DNA of 64,000 nt from Fistularia commersonii. Lineage: Eukaryota > Chordata > Actinopteri > Syngnathiformes > Fistulariidae. The stretch is taken from NCBI GenBank assembly GCA_037954325.1, contig JBBMNZ010000003.1, positions 19,895,392 to 19,959,391 on the forward strand, given 5' to 3'. The notes beneath the pieces were generated by a model that worked only from the letters and a program-made list of their open reading frames with translations, was not told where the DNA came from and did not search any database. Position numbers and translations under genes: made by a program. Shown in pieces: positions 1-25,644 of the stretch; within the stretch, counting starts at the first letter, position 1; the number at the start of each line of letters is the position of its first letter.

Positions 1-2690
1 TTTTTTTGTGTGCTTTCAGTTTTTGTTTTTGTTCTACTTACAAGCCTTAAAGTTCTATTAGATTGCTTGCCCCGCTCCTCTCATCCAACAAAAAGAATGG
101 CTGATTGCTTTGGGGCAGACAAAGTCCCACAGAGTAGCTCAGTTATTGACTTTGCTAAGTCAACCTTTAACGTACAAATCCTGCTCAGACTCTTGTCCTT
201 GCGGTGGCCGAGGGCTCACTGAAGGCATGCATTCTGCTCACAGTCCAGCAGACATTAATTCCTCTCAATCTTCACACTCAATTTAGTCTTGAATGTTCCT
301 GCCAATATGGCTGAGCCTTGGAATTAGAAGTGGTAAATTATACAAATAACCCCTTAATAGCATGCAGTGCCCGAATCAAGTGAACCCGCCAACATGACAG
401 TGATTTCCAGCGTGGCTCGCAAAATAGAAGGGCAAGTCCAATCATGTACGTACATGTGCTCAGCGAGAAGACTACAGTTGGCTAATGAAGATGGGTGCAA
501 ATATTACTCAAGCATCTAAAGCGTCTTCTTTTGGTCATTACAGCTTCAAAAAGGAAACATCTACCAAATTTTTTCCAGTAAGTTAAACAGATTAAACTTT
601 TTATGCCAAACACTGCTTCTGTTTGACCCACGACGAGACACAAGTGATGGAAGATCCAGCATAAAAGGACAGTTTTATCAAGACAGGAAATCTGGTTCAA
701 GGTCCTGGTTTGACCCATTAATTTCAGATATGATTATGATATGAGGTGGATATTAGGAAACCAACTGCACTGAGGGTTTCTTATTTGTGACAGAAGTATG
801 AGGAGAATATATTATATACTGTCCATCTCTGTATAGTTTATTGTAATTATGTGCTGTTTGCAATTAAGGTATCAGTTTTTTTAACAACAAAATATTCATG
901 TTATCTGAGACATCAGACACTTTAAGGGTGGTCATATAAGATAAAATGACTCCACCTTGTTGACCTCATCCTTATTTCACCATATGCTAATTAACCTGAT
1001 AAAGGCAAATAAAGTAGAAAGACAGAAAAAGGGCAGCTCCCTGAGCTGTTTGTAAAACCATCAACATATTTTAACCATCACCCGTTTCAATAATACACGT
1101 CAGGTTAAATAATAAACAATGTCCCCTCATGGAGCTCCTTTTGAGACCTGCAAGGTCTTTATGAGGTCAGATCTGGGGATAGTGATGAAGAGAACTTTGT
1201 ACTTGCAAGCACACTTCAAAGAACTGTTATAATATGACCCAAATCTCTCAAGTCCTCTGAACAATGCAGCAGTTTTCTGCCAACATCTTTACTATGGCCA
1301 ACAACAAGGTGCATGCGGGGAGGGACAAGAAATGCTATGACTGTTGTGATTTCATAAACAATTACAAAATGTTGATATTTCCTGTCTGCATGCAGTGGAG
1401 CTTTTGCACTTTTAATTCACATGCAGTTTATTTCCCCTCTCCGATTACACTATTTGTACTATTTGTGCCCTTTCATTAAGAACCAAGTATTACATAGATG
1501 TTTAACACACCAATGAATAAATAAATATAAATTGCCCGGGATATTCATTAAAACTCAGGTGAATACGCACAAAAGCACCTTTGGGGATAATTTTTAAAGG
1601 CTGTTATGGTTATGGAAATTTCCAGTCTTTCTCATAAAAACTTTGATAAACTACTTCAAAACGTGTGAAATTTAAACTGTTTGACGGATGGATGGATTGA
1701 TTTAACACACTGAAAACAGTTTCAGATGTTGATACCACTATGTTGATCACTAAATCAGCTGATCAAAAAAAAACATCAAAAGACTTGTTCATTTTTAATG
1801 GAGGAGTACTGATTAACAGCGATCCATCCATTATCTACCGGGGGATGCCGGAGCCTATCCCAGCTGAGGAGAAAACCCAACCAGACTTGGGGATCACATG
1901 CAAACTCCATACAGAGAGTTCCCATGTCAGAATCGAACCAGGGTCCTTGGTGCTGTGAGGCAGAGGCGCTAACCACTGCATCAATGTGCCTCCCCATTGA
2001 TTAACATAATAGTCAAAAATGAAACAGGATCCAGCTGCTCTTTCTTTTTAAATGTATTCATTTGTGGCAGAGGCATCTGTGGATCTGGTTTTCAACAATA
2101 TTATTTCAGTTTCTGTTTCTTTCTTCTCCCTTTTTTAATTATCCCAGAAATTGTGAAATGGCTATTCATTATTCAGACAACCCCTAGTTGTGCTGTAATT
2201 GCCTTTTCTAATGGTTTTTAATCTCATTCATGACCTTGACAATGTAGAAACTGCCCTACTAATGATGAAGATGACATGGCTGTATTTGTAACAGGAACTA
2301 TGGTGGTCAGAAAAGTAAGTACGCAGATGAAACGAGTCTTTAAAATAGTATTTAAAGCTAATGGGATAAATGCACTGTAGTGCTGTCATACTGCTTCATG
2401 ATCTATGATGAGTAGCGTTTTTTTTTTTTTTTTTTACAGTCACAATTAATGAAAATGAATGAATAAATTAATGATTTAAAGAAAATATTGGGGATATTTC
2501 ACAAGCTCTAGGTGTTGAAATCCTGCTAAGAATATTAAGGACAGAAACTGTTGTGAGGCAGTTTTTGTGCTACTTAAAAGTGTATCAATAGTGCCACCAT
2601 ATGGAAAGCCCACAAAGTTTCCCTAAAAATGCAGGGATTTCTTCTCTTTATCTTAGTGAACTATGTGGGCTGAAAATGCAAAATAAAAAG
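1..2690. other. intergenic DNA, no gene recognised
   Basis: AT-rich sequence with many stop codons in all frames. The only recognisable element is a SINE fragment near 1.8-2.0 kb, plus a poly-T run near 2.42 kb. Short open frames here show no family motif and no convincing splice structure. The far end may hold 3' untranslated sequence of the C11orf96-like gene, since an AATAAA on the minus strand lies at about 2698-2703, but this is only a possibility. Confidence 0.5.
1812..1996 (-). repeat. tRNA-derived SINE fragment
   Basis: Read on the minus strand, this begins with a degenerate tRNA-like head (a gcgcta...cctcacagca pattern and a 'ggttcgattc' B-box-like motif) and ends with the 'ggataggctccggca' type tail found in fish repeats. 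Related copies in this window lie near 13.3, 30.3, 34.0 and 59.1-59.4 kb. Confidence 0.6.
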
Positions 2691-3116
2691 TTTACCCTTT
2701 TATTTTCAAAATGGAAAAGGCCAACCCAGATAGAAATCGTACTGTATTTTATGCAATGAATTCAAAATCAGCAACAAACAATATCAAGATAGTTGCTAAA
2801 TGTACAAGGCACATTTAATGCTTTAGAAATTGCCACAGACAAGGCATACTTCATGTGGACATTGGAAAAACAACGACTTTTTTTGCCATCAAGTAGCTCA
2901 CTAAAAGCCCTCGGTCACAGTTATTCAGTCAGCACATCAATCCACAAAAACTGATGACCTCCCATGACCGACGGCCATCAAACACAGAGGATTTCTATGA
3001 AGTCAGTTCAGTCTGATCCATATCATAATAGCCATCAGGAAGTCTCCAAGGTGATTGTAGCGAAGCCAGATAAATCAAAAATGCAGCGACCATGCTAGAT
3101 CTCTCCACAAAATTGC

Positions 3117-3353
3117 TCATCTGGTACTTCTCCTTAAGCTCTCTACAGTTTGCAGGAAGGTGCGGTAGGCCTGGTCTTCTTCCAAAGTGGAGTAATCCTC
3201 CTCCTCCTCCTCAATGATGCCACACTGCACACAGCGGAGGCGGGGCTCACGTTGCCCAGCCCTGCAGACACAAGCTGTGGCCAGAGACTGGGGGAACTCC
3301 TCCATCACCAAAGGCAGCAGATGGGCAGGGAGCGTGTCCATGCTGGTTGCCAT
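3117..3353 (-). CDS. c11orf96: C11orf96-like small protein, single exon
   Basis: Encodes 78 aa of unknown molecular function. The C-terminal part (acidic stretch, then FLQTVESLRRST) closely resembles the human C11orf96 segment with FLQSLECLRRST, and the N-terminal 'EEFPQ' matches its 'DEFPQ'. A C-V-C and a C-V-Q-C lie between them. The chosen ATG has a strong Kozak context (gaccATGG). It is the first ATG downstream of a TATA box about 300 bp away: no ATG occurs on this strand in the leader from about 3625 to 3354. The protein stops right after the LRRSTR motif, so it lacks the Ser-rich tail of the human protein. Its position beyond the 3' end of hsd17b12 fits the human order. The family assignment rests on remembered similarity, not a search. 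Human C11orf96 is recalled as stress or cytokine responsive; nothing here proves that. Confidence 0.62.
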   Translation of the reverse strand: MATSMDTLPAHLLPLVMEEFPQSLATACVCRAGQREPRLRCVQCGIIEEEEEDYSTLEEDQAYRTFLQTVESLRRSTR

Positions 3354-3649
3354 GGTCAATGATGGCCCAAATTTGTGGATGACAAGTGATGCAGTTTAGA
3401 TGGAAGTCTTTTGATGGCAGCAAAAAAATGGACAGAATTCTCCAGTCAGGTGCTGCAATAAAAGATGCAAAACAGTTGAAAATCAATAAAAGTTGAGCTG
3501 ATTAATATTCAGTCCTGAGTGTTCTGCTTGATTAGAGATGATTCTTGAGATCCTGTTAAGCTCCTTTTTCAATCTGATCTTCGCCTTGAAAATCTGCCGT
3601 GAAACCACAGAGCGAGTGCCTGTGAGTGTCTGAACACCACTGAGCTCCT

Positions 3650-3658
3650 CTTTATATA
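3650..3658 (-). promoter_or_regulatory. TATA box of the C11orf96-like gene
   Basis: On the minus strand this reads TATATAAAG, a near-ideal TATA box, which would place initiation near 3620-3630 and give a leader of about 270 nt. Just upstream (about 3680-3770) are a GCCGGAAAT ETS-like site, a TGGAATG TEAD-like site and a TGTCATCA AP-1/CRE-like site. The arrangement fits an inducible gene, but activity is inferred. Confidence 0.6.
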
Positions 3659-3660
3659 CA

Positions 3661-4884
3661 TCTCTGCAATCCACTCACTTCTTCCTTTGGGCATCCCTCC
3701 ACACACTATCCCTCCTACATTCTCAGTGATGACACATTTCCGGCAGCTTCCATTCCAGTACACCGGAAAAATCTCCCAAACTGTTGGCATGGGAACCAGA
3801 CACAGAACATGAGCACATAAAATTCCAATGTTAAAAGGAACATATCAGAGCATTAGAATTTGTGGATACATCTAGTGCATGGATGTTGCCGAGGTTAAAT
3901 ACTGTATATTACTGGTAAAGTTGAGACTTTAACACATGTTAATGATAATAAAATCTTGAGTCTGAAATTGAGAAGCTAAACAGCATGGCACTTCCTCTAC
4001 TTCATTCCTTTGTAATGAAAAACAAAGAATAAATGGGAAAAAAACACTCAGGTAAAAAAAGGGGGACATTTTAGAACATAATGCCACAGACAGCTGATGG
4101 AATTAATTTGAGATTTGATTTATTAACAAGAAAAAACAAAAAAAACGACAGTCTTGTTTTTTTTCCATCCTTTTAATCAGTTAACAGTGCCTTTGGTGTA
4201 ATGTTATTCAGTAGAATATTGGCTCAATAAGAAGCCACTTTGTCTATGAGATGTTTCATCCAAGAGTGTTCTTACTAAAATGAAAAGTGAAAATCCATGT
4301 TTTTATACATCAACAAACAAAAACAACTTGGACAGGTTAAGAAGTGGATATCATTTTGATTTGGCTAAGAAGAGTAAACTTTTCTGAGATGCTGCATTCT
4401 CGCTAACTGTAAATGGACCGTTCTGCAAAATTATTTTTTTCATGCAGTGATCTACTTGCCCCCACTAATCTGTGAACACAAACAGAAATTCCAGAACAGG
4501 AAAAAACAAGTATTTCCATGTAGAGACCTCTCCCCTCCCACACACACATCCAAATTTCTCTGTATTTGTTAATCCTGAGGTGCATTTGACTTTCAACAGT
4601 TTTAAGCAGATAATGTTAATTCTGGGAGTTTGTAGTGTTTACAGGCCAGCCTACAATTTATTAAAGCTGTTCCCTCAAACGAAGCAACTTTTTTTTTCAT
4701 CATTTCACACATAACAGTTCAGATACTGTCACTAGACCACTGCTTAACATCATTCAGATGGAGAGAAACTGCAATGTTATCCAGAAACAGTCATGTCTTC
4801 GCTTAGTGGTCCTGGAGGATGATGATAGTCAGATAAGACACTCATACATCTGGTCCCCTCCTGCCTCTCTCAGCCACTGCTCGT
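3661..4884. other. upstream region of the small gene and probable 3' UTR of hsd17b12
   Basis: No coding exon seen. The right-hand part directly follows the hsd17b12 stop codon on the minus strand and probably holds its 3' UTR; an AATAAA hexamer on the minus strand at about 4119-4124 is a candidate polyadenylation signal, giving roughly 750 nt of 3' UTR. Other weaker hexamers exist, so the end is uncertain. Confidence 0.4.
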
Positions 4885-18006
<13,122 letters not shown>

Positions 18007-18143
18007 AACTGTTTAAATGAACCTTCTTTATTACGCGATAAAAGATGAAACCGAACTTTCCACTGTGGATAATACACAACTGTCACCGCCAGGGTGTATG
18101 CGTCAGAATTTATGTTCGATGTTCTACTTCCGCGTTGAAGTAG

Positions 18144-18162
18144 ATTGGCTCACGCTGATTGG
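18144..18162 (-). promoter_or_regulatory. paired CCAAT boxes upstream of hsd17b12
   Basis: On the minus strand the octamer AGCCAATC occurs twice in the same orientation, CCAAT cores at 18144-18148 and 18158-18162, about 140-160 bp upstream of the ATG. This is the usual place for NF-Y sites in TATA-less promoters of lipid-metabolism genes. No TATA box seen. Confidence 0.55.
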
Positions 18163-19694
18163 CTCGATTCTTCTTCTGCTTATAATTTTAAAGTCACCCC
18201 GCAACTAACCGTAGCAATATTGTCACCCACTGTTACTCCTCGACCACCGAAAATTGGGTCCGGTATTAAAAAAAATAATAATATTTTTCACCATTTTCTA
18301 TAATTTACATTTAAATCTAGCACATGAAAAATATATATTAAAAATCACTCAATCTTCTTTGCTTTTGTTTTTGTTAAATATCACTCACTGAACGAGGCAA
18401 ACATTTTTGGTTTTGCTTGTTTCCCATGCAACAGTAATAAACTATTGTCCATGTATGCACATTAACCTCAAGCTGGCGTGTTACAAGCATTATTTGTTTT
18501 TAACTTACTTTAATCTTTATAAGATATTTGTAATTAAAAAAGATTAAGATTAAAAATAGTTATTGCTATATGTTGCTTCATGATTGATATTATAACCCAC
18601 GGCCGCAGTTGTAACTGTTGAACAATATTACATAGAGGAGACTAACATCTTAGTTCTGTAAAGAATATAAAATATTCAACATTAAATAATATGTGACAAA
18701 TAAACCTAAGTTTCACAGTGGCTTTCCTCTGGGAACTGGACATTTCTTTAGAATTTTGTGATAATTTTTCAGCACATACCACAACCATGTATTACCATTA
18801 CATTACCATGTAATGTATTGTGTACTTTTGAAAAAAAAAAAGTGAACCGTGTAGTGGAAGAAAACTCATTTGTAAATCATCCACTATGTATATCCATTTC
18901 ACATTAATAACAAAACAAATATTGACGAATATGTGAATATTTTCTCTCTTTATTTCATAAATATTCTGGACATGCTGAGAGTGAGTACTCCCCATTTCTC
19001 CATCGTTGTGCTTACCTTGTCTTCAAAATAAGTGTCTAAGTGGACAGATGTAGATGTAGTTCTGTGTGGAGAAACACCAGACTGCTCTGCGGCCGTAAGG
19101 ATTCTCAGTTATCCAGGTCGTACGCAACCATTGTCAAATATGTTTAACATCGATAAGCCAGCCATGCTCTTTATTACCCTTCATCAACTACTGAAATTAA
19201 GTGTTCTGAACAGTTAATTATGGAAAAAAGTAAACTATATCAACTCATATGATCCCCAACCACAGTGTGTTTTGAGTTTTGAATAGAATGGAACATATCA
19301 CAACAAAGAATTCAGTAAGAGCTATGAAAGAAATTCACAATAATGAAGTGAAAAGTATCGAACTGTGTTTTCTTTGTATATAACATGTTCAGAACAGGTT
19401 TATGAGTGTTCTGTTCAATTTCTTGTCACATTTCCAAGGAAGATGAAGCAATACTATTGAGATTTCGAGCTTATGTTTTTATTATGTATTTTACAATACT
19501 GTAGATACAGTAGGGCACTGGGAATCTTTTTTTTTTTTTAGAAATTGGAGAAAGTAAAACATTCATAAATTGACCAGATCTCATCTATTCTGTGTATTCA
19601 AAGTACATTGTTTGCAAGATTTTGTTTTTGCTGTAAATGATAAAAGTCATGAAATTGATTTTGAACTCTAACACACACGCACATGCACACACAT

Positions 19695-19696
<2 letters not shown>

Positions 19697-19775
<79 letters not shown>
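19697..19775. repeat. (CA)n microsatellite
   Basis: About 78 bp of uninterrupted CA repeat. Confidence 0.97.
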
Positions 19776-19779
<4 letters not shown>

Positions 19780-20590
19780 TACACAGTTCAGCCAAGTTGA
19801 ATACACAGCAGTGGTCCATCATGTGAGAATAAGCGTTACGTAAGAGCATTGCATCTAAAAATAGAAATGCAGCAATGGTACACAGGAGTCTAAACTGTTA
19901 GCTCGGAGGTTTCAAAGGAGCATGAATGAAATTTAGATTAAAGCACCATCTCGGCCATAAATGGACTAGCTGCTGATCATGTCTGGAAGGACTACAGTGG
20001 TCCACGTGGCTAAGTGTCATTAACTGTGAGCATTTAGTGAGAACTCAAAAATGAGTTGTCTTGGACAAGAACATGTAGCTTATTTAGTTGTTGTGCCAAA
20101 TGTGTATACATTTTTCATTCAGAAAGTCAGTAAGCACTTGTTGACTGGCTATTTTTCATAATGTTATTATTTTGGTGTCAGAAATTATTTGACTCAGTCT
20201 AAAAGACGGAACATCAGACATTTAAAATTGGTGCATGGTGCAAAAACCTACATATGATAAATAAACCCAGAGGACACTGTGTTGGGGATGATTCCCTGTT
20301 TCCTGATGCAAGACACAAAATATTCTGATCTCATGAAACTACACACAGGTATAATTGTGCCATTTTGTCTTTATTTCAAATGTAAATAATATGAAATGCA
20401 TTTCTGTGAATGAGTTGCACTGTAAAATTGCACACATACAGAACACACATACCTAAATACATTTTTCAAACATATGCGTCCATTGAGAGGCTCATATACA
20501 GACATAGACATCTGAGGATTCCTTATTAATTTCATTTTGTGGACAAAACATTTGTAATAAACATAGTAGATCATAACAATGGAAATAGAG

Positions 20591-20762
20591 GGTTTAGTTT
20601 AGTTTAGTTTAGTTTAGTTTAGTTTAGTTTAGTTTAGTTTTGTTTTGTTTTGTTTTGTTTTGTTTTGTTTTGTTTTGTTTTGTTTTGTTTTGTTTTGTTT
20701 TGTTTTGTTTTGTTTTGTTTTGTTTTGTTTTGTTTTGTTTTGTTTTGTTTTGTTTTGTTTTG
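20591..20762. repeat. (TTTAG)n to (TTTTG)n compound pentanucleotide array
   Basis: About 10 units of 'tttag' change abruptly into about 24 units of 'ttttg' with no interruption in period. It is a compound microsatellite in which one A-to-T change in the unit has spread over most of the array. Confidence 0.95.
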
Positions 20763-23415
20763 CGCAGTCAATTAGTAACCTGGTAACCTAAGGCCAAAAA
20801 AGATTCAAGAGATGAAAATAACTGAATGTTCAAATAAATATAAATCTATTTGTCAATGATTTATTTTATGTAATTGTGTATCTTGTTTGAATTTTATTCA
20901 AGACAGCTTAATATGAACCAGTATGGTGTGAGAATGCATGACAGCAGATGCGACATACATAATACTATATTCAGTCTTATTTTGATATTTCTTTTTTTAA
21001 TGTTTTTATTTAATCCTTTCCTTTATTCAACCAGGTGAGATAAATAACAACACTGGTTTTAGTGATGCTGATGTTGAAATACCAACGATCTTGTTTGTGA
21101 TGTGAACAAAAATGCTCTATTTTTAAAACAAATTTTATGTTTTGAAACAACTATGGTGTTTGTTGTCTAAATATGTGAGTATTTTTCAAGCTGTTTTGTT
21201 TTATGGATTGTATTGTCTTGAATTTTTCTATAATTTTTCATAATGCCATAATTTGTATTCCGGACTCCTCGAAGTAATGCTATACATAAGAGTATCTTTT
21301 CCATCTTTCAAATAATTATCACAGTCAACTTTATTTAGGTTTGGTGGTTCCAGACATCCAATTGAAATAAAAGAGAGCTTATTAGTAACTAATTACTAAG
21401 TCACACATAAAAATGATCAGCAATTCTGAAAAATTGCAGTAAGTTTTGGAACCAAGGATCACAATTTATCAAATAAAATGCATCTTTCAACAAATAGAGG
21501 GAGTGTATACATTTGGTAATTATTGATATTTTCTTTCATTAAAATTTTTGTTTTACTGCTTGTTTCTAGACAGTGAATATGTGCATTAGAATGTAGATTT
21601 CACATTGTCGAAATGTAACTTCCTAATGCTCCGTCTTTGACACACAACCATTCGTAGGTCTTCAAAAATGAGAGCAACACATATACTCACGCAACTCCAC
21701 TCTCTGGTCTTTTAAATAAGTACACGCATTTCAACTTTTTTACAAATATCCCTCCACATGATTTGTTTGGAATTTGACAATAACTCATTCACCCTGTCAC
21801 TGAACATTCATGGCATTTTTCATATGGCGGTGGTTTCCCATGTTTGAATTTAGCTGAGGACATTTGTTGTCCCGTCTCAGTCTCTGCATGCATCTCTTCT
21901 TCATTTCTACTATTTCAGAGAAAAATGTAAAAACAAAAATTAAAATGAAAAATAAATTATATAGGACCTGCATTTTAGAATTGTGCTGTTTTTGCACTCA
22001 CACAAGCAAATGGAAAATACAATGCTCTTTAGAAAACAAGCCCATGTCCCTCAGAAGTAATTCTGAAATCACGTGCTGTTTTCTTTCCATAGAGAAAGAA
22101 AATAATCAAGATTTATAATTTTCTCTGTGCACATCTTGACAGCCTCAAATAGCAAAGACCCTCTGTCCTGTCCACAGTGTGTTTTCTGCCATACATCACT
22201 GCAACTGCCACTCATTTAAGCAGGTAAGCTGACCTAAAAGATGAGTAGGGGACATTGCATGGGGAGCTGAAAATAAACACTCACTTTTGACTGTTGAAAG
22301 TGCCAAGCTGTATCATTTAAGAAAGAGAATTTAGTTCTCAAGAGGTGATGGGCTATTTTGTACCGGAGTCTCAAATGCAAATGTAAAAGAACCTTTTTTC
22401 TTACTTTCTTTCTTTATCTTTCAGTGTTAGTCCAGTTTAATTAAATATGTTACTTATTGCAGGAAACAATTCTTGTTTCATATTTCAGGTCTCTGGATCC
22501 GCTCAAACACAACAACTTATTGTGGAGGCATTTTGGCAACACCCCATGCAAAAGCAGCTCTCTGCTTTGAGATGACACATACATTTGACATTACAAATGA
22601 TAATCTTTGATTGAAGCAAGTTGTGAAGATTATATGACTTGTATTTTTTGTTTGCTCTCTGTTAGGACTTTTGAGATACTGAAAACACAAAGTGTGGTTT
22701 AAATCCTCAAAAGTCATTGGGCAAAAGAAATGAAAAGCTGCAGGTGGTGGAAAGGTGGCAATTTCAACCAGTTTGTTGGGATATTAAACAGGTTTTCGGT
22801 GAAAATGATGGAAATAAGGGTTGCTTACGTTTCTTTCCTATGGCATGGTGGATCCACTGTCCTCCTTGTTAGTCAGCATCTTCAACTGTCCCTCATAATG
22901 TGTTTGCGATCTAGGAATCTGTGAATTTTATTAACACAAACACTTTACTGTGCTGTAAATGATAAGTATAAAAGACCACCAAAAAATGAAGAAAAACATT
23001 AATGATGCCGTTGAGAAAATGAGAAAATCTTGCGTATTCAAATGTGACTTTGTTTATTTTTTCACAAAAGCTGAGTGAGAAAGAAAATGAATGTGTACTG
23101 ATACTAATATTGGCTTGCATCATGTTTTTCCAGGGGTTCGAGTGATCTGATGCAGGAAAATTCCAAACCATGGAATTCTGGTGTGGATTATCTTCAAAAT
23201 TATCAGATCGGTGCCACTGAATAGCTTCATTATTTTTTCTCAATACACGTCAGTAAAATATAACACCCTTTATCAGCTTGGTCTCCTCCCTGACACCTGC
23301 GTCTGTAATTTAATCAACAGAAAGAATGAATGGAGATTATATATATTTATACGTACACATATGTATGTATATATACATACATAAATATATACATATATGT
23401 TTACACACACACACA

Positions 23416-23453
<38 letters not shown>

Positions 23454-23943
23454 TGTACACTAATGCAGTGTTGTCATTGATGCAATCATTTTAAAGATGA
23501 TTTAGGCGTTGAAATACCCCACCCCACGCCTTCCCCCCACCTGTTCCTTTGACGACCTTTTTATTTATAGCACAAATGTAACAAACACTGTGTAGAATTT
23601 GTCTGGTCACAGTCAAATGCCAATCAGTGCAAGGGCAGATGACCGAGAGTGAGGTTGAGAAGGTGGAGTGTATTTAGTAATGCAAGATATCAACGCTCCT
23701 TGTGTTTTCTCCCCTTCGTGACCGGTGGCCTCTGTCACTTGGTGTTGCACTACAGCTACAGATGCGATGAATATCCATCCGTATCGCTCATGCTATTACA
23801 ACTGTGCGTGCGTGAGTGCATGCGTGCACAAGCATGGGTCGCACTGTATGCACTTTGCGAGTCCAGGCGAGCCGCTGAGTGTGCGGTGACAGCGGTGGTG
23901 TGACTTCTCAATCCAGATCCAAAACAAGGGCGAGCGACGTTGG

Positions 23944-24027
23944 TATCCTCCACAAATGCTTTTTGGGGTAAGGGCTTCCCGTTTTCATGTGCACAGCAAG
24001 CCCAGACCGCAAAAAGATTCGTGACGG
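23944..24027 (-). ncRNA. mir129-2: mir-129-2 precursor hairpin
   Basis: On the minus strand the 5' arm contains the complete miR-129-5p sequence (23996-24016, beginning CTTTTTGCGG) and the 3' arm the complete miR-129-2-3p sequence (23956-23977, beginning AAGCCCTTACC). The arms pair with a loop of about 18 nt, and the outer stem 'cacgaat/atttgtg' also pairs. As remembered, both mature sequences equal the human ones. The locus lies between ttc17 and hsd17b12 on the same strand as both, as human MIR129-2 does. miR-129 is a neuron- and retina-enriched microRNA. The 3p sequence identifies this as the -2 rather than the -1 paralogue. Confidence 0.96.
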
Positions 24028-25587
24028 ACAACACCTTCCTAAACCCCGGATCCACTCCAGTCCACGACTCTTCGGGTTCCTCATCATCACAGTGTTTTCT
24101 GAAAACACCTCCATGTGCAGAAAGGCGTGTGTGCACCACCTAACACAGCTCCCCAACAGTGAAATCCAGTGGATTGCCATTGCTTTTGCAGCAACACGCA
24201 GCCTTGTTATTAAAAAGAGCGGCGATGAGGAGAGGCGGCATCTCATTGCCGTTATAGACTTTAACGCGCAGCAGAGGGAATGCTGCGATCTGATTGGACA
24301 GCATGGCTTGCCATCTTCCAATAGCAACCGGAAACCAAAGGGTACCTAAGCAGGAGGCTACAGCACCTGACACTTTATTTACGCCCCCCACCCCTTACAC
24401 AGTGTGACTTGAGAGCAAAGCAACACAAGATGAGGATACACGAGACCGCAATCGTGCGTGGCCGTGGTGTCGGTTTGGCATCGAGGGGGGAGCGAGAAAC
24501 CTCCAGTGTCGTTAAACGTGCAGCCGAAGTTTTTTTTTTTTTTTTTTTTTTTTACATCACCAAAGGGTTAAAGTCGGCTCCGAACCTCCAGCGGGCCCCA
24601 CCCTCGCTCAGTTTCCACCGGGGCCGTCAGGGAGTTTTCATGCGTGGACGCGTCTCCCAGCCGATCACGATTCCCCCAACTGTCTCGAGTGCAACGGAGC
24701 CAGACGCCACTGACGCAGCACGCGCCTTACTCACTTTGAGCAGTCACGACTCAGGAGCCGTCGTGCACAAAAAGCGCAGAAATGGCCAAACAGGAGTGGA
24801 GTTCGTGAGTGTGAAGCTGAGCTGGCTTTTAGTAGGGCTCATAAAAAAATAAACTCATGTATGTCTTTAAAACATCCAAAAAGATTCACTTGACATTTGA
24901 GGTTTTGCACAAAAAAACCTACAATAATCACCCCTTGCTGTCGATGCTTGTATTCTTAAAATCCCCAGTGCGACGTGTGAGGACGTTCCGTGTAAAGAGC
25001 AATGTCTTAAAACACTTCAGCACCACAATGGGAGGACAGCTCCCCACTCGTGACAAAAAAAAAAAAAAAAATCCCTGCAGCACCCAAACACGTTTTCTTT
25101 CATTTTCCCAAAGAATCAGACGAGTGGAGCCATAATCGTTCACAGAAGACCTCCATCATCCACCCTTTTTAATTTACGTTGGTGATTCCCTTCCAGCTGC
25201 AGAAACCTACTCATCCTATTACCTTTCTTTATGCATACATCCCAATCAAACAATTGCCACTGAACCTGCTGCGCAGTGACACGACTATAAGGCGTAGAAA
25301 TATGAGGGCAGAGGAAGAAAAGAAAAAAAGGAACTCGAAGGGAAGAATGAGAGCGAAGTGGAGCAAGAGAAAGGTTTTCTACAACTCACCATCCGCAGCA
25401 GCGAAGCCTCCGTGCAAAACACCTTCCTCTACCCTAACCCCCCAACCCCCCCACCCCAGACATACACAAAAAAAGTGCCACCTAAAAATGAGAAGAAAAA
25501 AAAAAATCAGGACGAGCTCGCCGGATAAAACATGTTCTGGCTTTTTCGGCGCTTCAAACTGCACACACTGTACTCTTGAATGGTGAG

Positions 25588-25597
25588 CCTTTTTATA
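25588..25597 (-). promoter_or_regulatory. candidate TATA box for pri-mir-129-2
   Basis: The minus strand reads CTATAAAAAGGC, a strong TATA match inside the CpG-rich block, about 1.6 kb upstream of the hairpin. Initiation would be near 25560. There is no direct evidence that it is used. Confidence 0.4.
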
Positions 25598-25644
25598 GGA
25601 GTGATGCCCCCTATCTATTTCTGGATCACGATCCAACCCCGTTT

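Larger units (their letters stand above)
18210..23640. other. intergenic DNA between hsd17b12 and mir-129-2
   Basis: AT-rich, with no exon, RNA gene or intact transposon recognised. It contains a (CA)n tract at about 19697-19775, the pentanucleotide array at 20591-20762, and an AT/TG simple repeat near 23338-23456. Open frames up to about 110 codons show no family motif. Confidence 0.5.

Noticed and set aside
3247..3486. 79-codon minus frame overlapping the C11orf96-like gene
   Set aside because: It does not start with ATG (none occurs in the leader) and has no family similarity; a shadow frame.
20591..20762. Regular array considered as CRISPR-like
   Set aside because: Pentanucleotide repeat without spacers in a vertebrate genome; a microsatellite.
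23756..24327. Two minus-strand frames of 127 and 139 codons overlapping mir-129-2
   Set aside because: They run through the microRNA hairpin in different frames and resemble no protein. Sequence constraint here comes from the RNA.
24409..24852. 147-codon plus-strand frame in the CpG-rich block
   Set aside because: Contains a poly-F run from poly-T, matches no family, has no splice support and competes with frames on the other strand. Best explained by GC-rich composition.
25179..25586. 135-codon plus-strand frame and opposing minus frames near 25.4-25.6 kb
   Set aside because: Lys/Arg- and Pro-rich low-complexity translation, overlapping the candidate minus-strand promoter; no homology recognised.
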